The notes under the pieces are model-generated. The model saw only the letters and a list, made by a program, of their open reading frames with translations, was not told the origin of the DNA and searched no databases. From Acanthaster planci (taxonomy: Eukaryota > Echinodermata > Asteroidea > Valvatida > Acanthasteridae), in contig NW_019091510.1 in NCBI RefSeq assembly GCF_001949145.1, positions 507,224 to 521,391 on the forward strand: a stretch of DNA of 14,168 nt, read 5' to 3'. This document shows, piece by piece, positions 8,111 to 14,168 of this stretch. Each line of letters starts with the position of its first letter. Within the stretch, counting starts at the first letter, position 1. The position numbers and the translations under genes were made by a program.

Positions 8111-8551
8111 ATGACCGAAGCCGAATGGAATTTGATAATCAAGCAAGTGCTATTGAGTGAAATAATATTGCACGAACGTGACTTGAAGTATCGATATTTG
8201 TTAAAGCTCTGTGATTTTACACAGTGCATGCAAAGAATTAATATCCGTCATTATCAGAATAGCATTAACATGGACCATTTTTCCATTTTCCCTGATGACG
8301 TGAAATCGTGTGTCAATGTCACGAAAACAGAGCAAAGGCGCCTACATGTAGTGTACCCAAAGATATACAGACCGAGTTTCACAACCAACAAATTCTTATT
8401 TCGGTCTTTTTGTAGAACTAACCACTTTGATTACAAGACCGTAACAGGTAATTTTTTTCGTGGGATTGTCATTTTCTGGATTTTTCTGTTTTTAAGTCAC
8501 TGCGTATGTAGCTTTGCGCATTATAAAATTAGAAATTTAATTACAAATTAA
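8111..8551 (+). CDS. Unrecognised 146-codon ORF, doubtful
   Basis: The longest unexplained plus-strand ORF between the two genes. It starts MTEAEWNLIIKQVL and has a hydrophobic stretch near residues 117-135 (IVIFWIFLFLSHC). I recognise no family. A possible donor (acag|gtaatt, near 8446) would make only the first 111 or so codons coding. Composition is AT-rich like the flanks and no polyadenylation signal or promoter was assigned. An ORF this long is roughly expected by chance once in a few windows of this size and composition, so a chance ORF or a decayed mobile-element fragment is as likely as a gene. Confidence 0.15.
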   Translation: MTEAEWNLIIKQVLLSEIILHERDLKYRYLLKLCDFTQCMQRINIRHYQNSINMDHFSIFPDDVKSCVNVTKTEQRRLHVVYPKIYRPSFTTNKFLFRSFCRTNHFDYKTVTGNFFRGIVIFWIFLFLSHCVCSFAHYKIRNLITN

Positions 8552-8960
8552 AAATTATAAACCTGAGCAACTTTTTGCATGTACATGAATTTTAAAAAAG
8601 GTGAAATTAAACCGTTCAGCCGTTAAGCCAACGATGTGTGGTCACGTGTTCAACTGTTTACAATAATCACCATTTGTTGATAACTGAACAACCAAAACTG
8701 AGATCATTGCTGTAGAATCACTCATGTATTAAGACTGAACAAATAGCGTAGCCTTATTCTCAACAATTTCATTTATATTGAAAGGAATGCTCGAATCAGA
8801 TCCATTTCAGCTGACCATGCATCTCATAGTCCATTTCGAGATATCAGAGAATCCATATCAAACCATTTCGAGATATATGAAATCAAAACAGTATAAGATA
8901 TCTTGAAAATGATTTCAAAACACACCCTCTCCTGCATGGTCAGTGGCATAAATTTGTGCC

Positions 8961-8989
8961 GGGACCTGGGGGGTGGGGGGTGGATGGGG
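8961..8989 (+). other. G-quadruplex motif
   Basis: Four G-runs of three to six bases separated by short loops (GGGacctGGGGGGtGGGGGGtggatGGGG) satisfy the usual G3+N1-7 rule. It lies in non-coding DNA about 870 bp upstream of the lectin start codon. Folding in the cell is not shown by sequence alone. Confidence 0.6.
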
Positions 8990-9309
8990 CATTGTGGAGG
9001 ATGATTTGCCAGGCCATAAAAGTTTAAGTGGGAGTTGGGTGACACTATGTAGGGGGCGATGTGCATCTGTAATATGTATCACATTCCTGCAGAATCTTAC
9101 ATCAAAACGGCATATTTATGACTTTTTACAAATTATTCTCCCTTTTTGAGTCCTATTGAATATATTTGGGTTAGAGGGAAATCCGAGAAATTCTCCCCAT
9201 CCGCCTTTTTTTCTCACACGAAAAAGTGGGGGTTGAAAGCACATCCCCCCAAAGTGGAGGGGATAGGCCTACTTATCCGGGGATTTACTCTCACGCCCAC
9301 GGTGCATTT

Positions 9310-9356
9310 TAAGACGTCTTGAGATAATTTTAAGATTATCTCTAAATTATTTAGAG
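9310..9356. repeat. Cluster of three short palindromes
   Basis: AAGACGTCTT (9310-9319), GAGATAAT with its complement (9321-9328 and 9335-9342), and CTCTAAA with TTTAGAG (9340-9346 and 9350-9356) lie side by side. They could be remnants of a larger foldback repeat or a chance AT-rich cluster. Confidence 0.45.
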
Positions 9357-9703
9357 ACTATACATCGACATCACACGTGTGTAATTATTAAGTCACTTTA
9401 TCTTCAGTTTTATATGGTAATGAAAACAAACAACTGTCAATAAGAACGAGGTATAGCCTTGGTTACAGTTTGTTAAAAGGGCGAGGTTGCAATTCAGTAT
9501 TCGATCAAAGCTAATATCTCCATGCATTACTCATTTGAAGACTGTCATGCCTAATTGCCGACTGTCACTTGGGACAAACCTGTCGCTGCGGGTCTAGTCG
9601 TAAGTTGACGTATGTGAGAAAAAGAGCCTGGCTTCCTAATTAAATGGCATATTGTTTGCTCGTTCGCGGCTGTCAAGTTTAAGTGACGAGCGGATTTTTT
9701 TCT

Positions 9704-9712
9704 GATTAAAAG
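9704..9712 (+). promoter_or_regulatory. TATA-like box upstream of the lectin gene
   Basis: GATTAAAAG lies 150 bp upstream of the lectin ATG in the same orientation. It is only an approximate TATA match and no start site is known. Confidence 0.2.
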
Positions 9713-9861
9713 AGCTGACCCCCGACTACTCTGAAAACCGAGATTGCGCCATTTACATTTTGTGCCGATGGTCCGCATCCGCAAGGCTACAACCGCCCAT
9801 ACTTCTACGTCACTAGGCCTACTGAACGTTTTGCAGACAGGGATATTATTAAAGAATAACC

Positions 9862-10323
9862 ATGAATTTTACCGGTCTCCTCATGATGATGTCTCTTTGG
9901 GCGTTCCTGGGCGGGACCCCTGCTCTGAGTACCTGCAGCATACCTTATTGCCCGCCAAACTGGAGTGTTGTCGGTGGGCACTGCTACCGGTGGTTTGCCG
10001 AGGCAATGTCTTGGATGGATGCTGAACGCTTCTGTCAAATGCTGTCTCATCCAGGGAAAATGGCCCACCTGGCGTCAGTAGGCAACCCCAACGAGGAGCA
10101 GTTCGTAAGCCAGTCACGTCGGGCTCATGGTGTGTGGATTGGCTTGTTGAAAGACCATAACCGAAACACCACTTTTCAATGGGCTGATGGTTCGTACGTA
10201 GCCATAGGTAGACTACACTTTCAGGATGGAGAACCGAGCGGTGACGGCGAATGTATGGAATGGTTCGAAGCACTGAATGATCATCCTTGCGAGGCTCCAA
10301 AAAGTTTCGTCTGTAAACTGTAG
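9862..10323 (+). CDS. Secreted single-domain C-type lectin, echinoidin-like, intronless
   Basis: A complete 153-residue protein ending at TAG (10321-10323). The start has A at -3 and an in-frame TAA four codons upstream, so this is the first Met. Residues 1 to about 23 form a signal peptide (FTGLLMMMSLWAFLGGTPA), and the rest is one C-type lectin domain. Cys30-Cys41 (C-PPNW-C pair) mark the long form, with Cys58-Cys151 and Cys131-Cys143 as the two conserved disulfides. WIGL is at 92-95. The sugar and calcium loop reads EPS (124-126) where EPN or QPD is usual, and the WND motif appears as LND (138-140). Cys25 has no partner and could link chains. Sequons lie at Asn33 and Asn102. Likely a secreted carbohydrate-binding, possibly immune, protein; sugar specificity cannot be read with confidence. 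Confidence 0.9.
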   Translation: MNFTGLLMMMSLWAFLGGTPALSTCSIPYCPPNWSVVGGHCYRWFAEAMSWMDAERFCQMLSHPGKMAHLASVGNPNEEQFVSQSRRAHGVWIGLLKDHNRNTTFQWADGSYVAIGRLHFQDGEPSGDGECMEWFEALNDHPCEAPKSFVCKL

Positions 10324-10813
10324 GCGTCTAAATGCTGGACACGGTCAAGGATTTAACAACTTCCTGACCCAACCACCTGTTGTGGCATTTGCGATGTACA
10401 TGTACACTGATACGGGTGACAGTACATTTTTGTAAATATCGCCAAAAATGTAGACTACGGTGTGGAAACAACATCATACTCATAGTGCGGGAAAGTAGAT
10501 AGCGATCTGTCACCGTTTATTTTTTACAGTTCATCTGAGGCGATAGTTCTTGTTTTAATTCGTACCAGTCGATGCGTTCAAAACAGATGTTGGATTGTGG
10601 CATTGATGTCAATATAAGCTGTACTCCTATCCACGTATAACAATGACTATAAAAGTTTTGTTGCTTTGCCCTTTGTTTTTTGGGGGGGTGATTAACACAG
10701 TTTTCCTAATAACTCTGATTTTTCTTGGCCCTTGCAGTTTCAAAAGATTTTTTGTAGTTTATTACAGCCACATAAAAAATACTGTGTGGAAGTCCACTGA
10801 AATGACCAAAAAA

Positions 10814-10819
10814 AATAAA
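10814..10819 (+). terminator. Candidate poly(A) signal AATAAA of the lectin gene
   Basis: This is the first AATAAA I see after the lectin stop codon, giving a 3' UTR of about 500 nt, followed within 50 nt by GT-rich sequence (tgtgtatg). It sits in an A-rich run, so chance occurrence is possible. Confidence 0.35.
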
Positions 10820-10829
10820 AGAATAACTT

Positions 10830-12869
10830 AATATAACAAGTGCAATCTTGAACAATAGTACATGTGTATGCAAGCTACAAGGCCAGGACTTCGGGGATGC
10901 TCTGTTATTCCGATACCGTGCAGGATAACACGAAATTGAATGCGTCTTGAATCTTTACTTCAAGAAGGCACAAAGAGTTCCCACAGGTTTTTTTCAATTT
11001 TTTTTAATCTCACCATGCTATTTACAAACGCCTCCTGCATATCAGACAGAACATGTGTATTATAATCATTTCTAGGCAAATCTTGGTAAATTGTAAGATT
11101 TCTAAGAATTGGGAAATATATCACTGTTACACACAAACACCAATCAGGAAACATACGATATATAAGGTGAAATATTGTTTAAAATATAAAGTTATTTGTT
11201 TGTAATTTTGTTACTCTAGTTCAAAACTCTTTTATTCTCACATCTCAATATAGTACTTTGCTTACACACTGTAATTTTTTTTCTGAGTTGCAAAAATTCA
11301 TTTATGAAATCAGACACCCCAAACTGACTCTGTCAAGTAATGCTGCTGCATTAAATGCAGAACACAGTCGGTGTCGTTGATGTGCCGTTTACTAAATTCA
11401 CAATATATCTGCATACTTTAAATTTCACAATCCTTTTAATGATACTATGTGTTTTTAAATTTGCAGTTGGGTATAGTAAACAAATTCCCTAAATATACAG
11501 ACCACTGTTCAGTATTATAACCTGGTCTCAAAGACAGTTCCACCAAATGCATCAAAGTTTAACTCCATCAATAATCTACATAATTTTATCTTCCATTTCA
11601 TATAAATTTTATATACTAGAAAAATATATTTCTTTTTTAAAGATAAGGAAACTACAACGATTAAAAAAATCCACAAGCATGTCGTATGTCAATAGATTAT
11701 CTGTTCTGCAGTATTGAGAACAGAGTATTTTAGTCCCCACAATTTTGTGCTATTTATTATAATTCTCATGAAAAAAAGCCTAACAAGACATATTGCGCAA
11801 GATTCTGCTTGTAATATGCAATGCATATACCAAGGCAATACTGTTGCTCTCATTACTGGAAAATGAGCAACTACTCTGTGTTTCTATTGGCTAATTTGGA
11901 CACGCTGTTTGAGAGTTGGGAAACTGTTAATCCACAATGAACAAGCTAGGAAGGTTCTCCACGCTGGAGTGTGAAATGTCGTTTTTCAGTAGGTGGTGTG
12001 GAACCTAGAACAATACACACTTCTTTACATCAGAAAAAAAAGCAGAAGCAAAGCCTTATTATTTGTCTAATTTTGTTGAGGGCTTGGAACACCTAAAACA
12101 ATTGAGGTTTCTTTTTACTGGTTTTATTGAAAAAGGAATTTTAACAAAATGGTTGAATTGAAACCATGCCCTCTGTTGAAGTAACATTTACAACCATTAT
12201 CTTGGACCATTTCTGAAAAGCAAATCTTAGACCGTAAGAAAAAAAACGATAACATTTCATCTGAAAAGAAAACTCACAGGAGTACTTTTTGGAAAAAATC
12301 CAATACTTACATAGGCAACACATTGTGAAAATATACTCTTAGTACTGCTTTTGAAATTAAAATATATACATTTAATAATGAGAGTAGTTTTGAAAAAAAT
12401 GTCAAGCTCAAAGGCAATGTTTGTTGTTACTCTGGTATTTAGGAAGAGCAAATGAAATATGGAAAATACACCAAACATGCAATTAAATGTAATGTTCTTC
12501 AACAAAAGGACTGAGACAAATAATTAAAGTCAGACACGCAGCTCTCCTGACTCAGAGCCCACTAAAAAGTGTTATCATGACCAAAAGTAACATCCAGAGA
12601 AAGGACGATTGTTCTGAGTTCGAGAACTGGTTCCAAGTTTCCAAGCCAACTTACGTTAAGTGAGCAAAAACTAAATATCTTATATATATCTCTAAATAAT
12701 AACTGATTGATCTATACTGATAAATAGAAGAAAGAACCTCTCCATAATGCTTTTTTGAAATACAAAATTTTAAATAACACTACGAAAATACTGTGTCGAT
12801 CTGAGTACATTTATGATCTCTAATACAAAGTACACTACAAACCATGCCATAAACAAAATGCATTATCCG
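10830..12869. other. AT-rich intergenic DNA, no gene seen
   Basis: Long AT-rich stretch with many stop codons in all frames and homopolymer runs. A minus-strand AATAAA at 12128-12123 could end a gene transcribed leftward from beyond the right side. No coding exon supports that. Confidence 0.5.
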
Positions 12870-13200
12870 CTCCAAGTTGAAGTGCACCCTCAACGGCAAA
12901 GACGAGACAGCCTAGCAGGAAGTTTTACAATTGGTCTCATTGAAGCATTTGGCGCACACGATGCGAAGACCATACGTGATTCCATACAGGAATAGCTCAC
13001 ATGTGTTCAGCACGTCCCCACAAGCGAGGAAAGAGGCACAAGAGAAACTAAGCCATATTTGACAAGTCTGTTCAAACACATTAGTACTGACAGAAAAAGT
13101 ATCATAGAAATAAACAATTTGATGACATAAGACAGATAAAGGGTTTGGAAATGGGTCCCACTGTGACCTAACTGTTCCAAGTAGGAAATGCACATTCTAA
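12870..13200. other. GC-richer block with an ORF, not assigned
   Basis: Positions 12870-13050 are visibly less AT-rich than their flanks, and a 93-codon minus-strand ORF covers 13193-12912. It is Cys-rich (LNTCELFLYGITYGLRIVC, then CFNETNC) and ends at a TAG. I recognise no family, and no convincing splice acceptor or donor frames it. It could be part of a 3' UTR, a terminal exon or a repeat fragment. Confidence 0.2.
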
Positions 13201-13648
13201 AATCAAAACAGTGATTTTTGTGCAACATATTTTCTTTTCAATTTAGGGAGGTGTTAATTTCCTCCGGAGTTTTGTAACATGTCATTAGTGTGCCTTAAGA
13301 GCTCTTGATTCTTTATAACCACACCTGCCTTGATAAAGTCTACTCCTGACTGTCAAGAAGCAACCTCATAGCAAAGTGGCTTGCTTGGGGAGAACTGTGC
13401 AATATGCCATACTGCACATGCCATGTACTTGTATGTTGTTCTCAACTACACACATAGGACAGTCTTCCCGGTAAGTGAGGCCACGCTAATCAAAGACTGA
13501 CCATCAATGCTCTAAACCAACACCATAATATCATTTGAAGTTTTCTGCCTTTTGTATTGCGGTTATGAACTCACAATTTAACAGGTCCTCATTTGGAGCC
13601 CTTAGTCTGAGTAACAGTGAATCTGTACATGTAATAATTTACCACATG
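13201..13648. other. Intergenic DNA, nothing recognised
   Basis: No ORF, repeat or RNA gene could be supported between the GC-richer block and the tandem array. Confidence 0.5.
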
Positions 13649-14168
13649 CAATCCCCTTTGCTTTCAGGTACTTCTACAAACTGACCCGTTAGCAATCCCC
13701 TTTGCTTTCAGGTACATGTACAAACTGACCCGTTTGCAATCCCCTTTGCTTTCAGGTACATGTACAAACTGACCCGTTTGCAATCCCCTTTGCTTTCAGG
13801 TACATGTCCAAACTGACCCATTGGCCATCCCCTTTGCTTTCAGGTACATGTACAAACCGACCCATTGACAATCCCCTTTGCTTTCAGGTACATGTACCAA
13901 CTGACCCATTGGCCGTCCCCTTTGCTTTCAGGTACATGTCCAAACTGACCCATTTGCCATCCCCTTTGCTTTCAGGTACATGTACAAACTGATCCATTGG
14001 CAATCCCCTTTGCTTTCAGGTACATGTACAAACTGACCCATTTGCCATCCCCTTTGCTTTCAGGAACATGTACAAACTGACCCATTGGCAATCCCCTTTG
14101 CTTTCAGGTACATGTACAAACTGACCCATTTGCAATCCCCTTTGCTTTCAGGTACATGTACAAACTGA
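13649..14168. repeat. 44-bp tandem array, about 11.8 copies, continues off the right edge
   Basis: Units start CAATCCCCTTTGCTTTCAGG (or CCATCCCC/CGTCCCC variants) at 13649, 13693, 13737 and every 44 bp to 14133, with no visible change of phase. Each unit contains CCCCTTTGCTTTCAGG and then, in most copies, TACATGTAC followed by AAACTGACCC. Copies differ at a few sites (GTACTTCTAC in the first, GTACATGTCC in two, GAACATGTAC in one, CCGTT against CCATT). The array is cut by the window edge, so the real copy number is unknown. Confidence 0.95.

Larger units (their letters stand above)
8552..9700. other. Intergenic DNA with G-quadruplex motif and palindrome cluster, no gene seen
   Basis: The segment includes a 14-bp direct repeat, CCATTTCGAGATAT, at 8831 and 8863, the G-rich tract at 8961-8989 and short palindromes at 9310-9356. 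The C/G-rich stretch 9190-9300 (runs of C5-C6 and G5) resembles repetitive DNA but could not be assigned to a family. Confidence 0.4.

Noticed and set aside
9881-10300. 139-codon minus-strand ORF opposite the lectin
   Set aside because: Antisense shadow of the complete C-type lectin frame; no domain of its own.
13804-13992. Plus-strand ORF in the 44-bp array
   Set aside because: The 44-bp period is not a multiple of three. The ORF cycles through frames every three units and ends when a unit variant brings in a stop. There is no initiation context and no protein similarity.
13649-14168. CRISPR-like array
   Set aside because: The units are directly adjacent and nearly identical over their full 44 bp with no variable spacers, and the setting is an animal genome.
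1-14168. tRNA, rRNA, retroviral or LINE coding genes
   Set aside because: No B-box GGTTCGAATCC-like motif with matching arms, no rRNA blocks, and no reverse transcriptase or integrase motifs were seen in the translated frames.

Overview
The window looks like genomic DNA from an invertebrate deuterostome, most likely an echinoderm. The evidence is an animal exon/intron gene with GT-AG introns, a single-domain secreted C-type lectin resembling the echinoidin family, and many copies of the palindrome GTACATGTAC/TACATGTA scattered through the non-coding DNA. The species cannot be fixed from the sequence; a hemichordate or amphioxus remains possible. There is no bacterial or phage signal.

Positions 1-5211, minus strand: the 5' two thirds of an ANKS6 (SamCystin) orthologue. 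Six coding exons can be joined through canonical GT-AG introns with continuous phase: 5211-4482, 3667-3623, 3169-2965, 1450-1347, 571-405 and 232 to the window edge. They encode 494 residues plus one base: an ankyrin-repeat domain and then a low-complexity linker. The last visible exon contains an in-frame tandem repeat with a 48-bp (16-residue) period. The C-terminal SAM domain expected for the family lies beyond the left edge. Intron 3 holds a small foldback (MITE-like) element at 2096-2235.

Positions 5212-9700: no recognisable gene. The stretch is rich in inverted repeats: an approximately 671-bp foldback structure (6163-6833), a 63-bp element that is one 23-bp perfect hairpin flanked by 9-bp direct repeats (6976-7056), nested inverted repeats (7213-7346), a G-quadruplex motif (8961-8989) and a cluster of short AT-rich palindromes (9310-9356). 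One uncharacterised 146-codon ORF (8111-8551) is probably a chance ORF.

Positions 9862-10323, plus strand: an intact, intronless gene for a 153-residue secreted C-type lectin with signal peptide, long-form CTLD, an extra N-terminal cysteine and a variant EPS sugar-binding motif. A candidate poly(A) signal follows at 10814.

Positions 10830-13640: AT-rich DNA with no supportable gene. Positions 13649 to the right edge: a 44-bp tandem array of about 12 copies. Every copy carries a pyrimidine tract ending in TTTCAG, and most carry GTACATGTAC directly after it.

The two genes are not functionally related as far as the sequence shows: one encodes a putative ciliary scaffold and the other a putative secreted recognition protein. 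They diverge in orientation with about 4.6 kb between their start codons.
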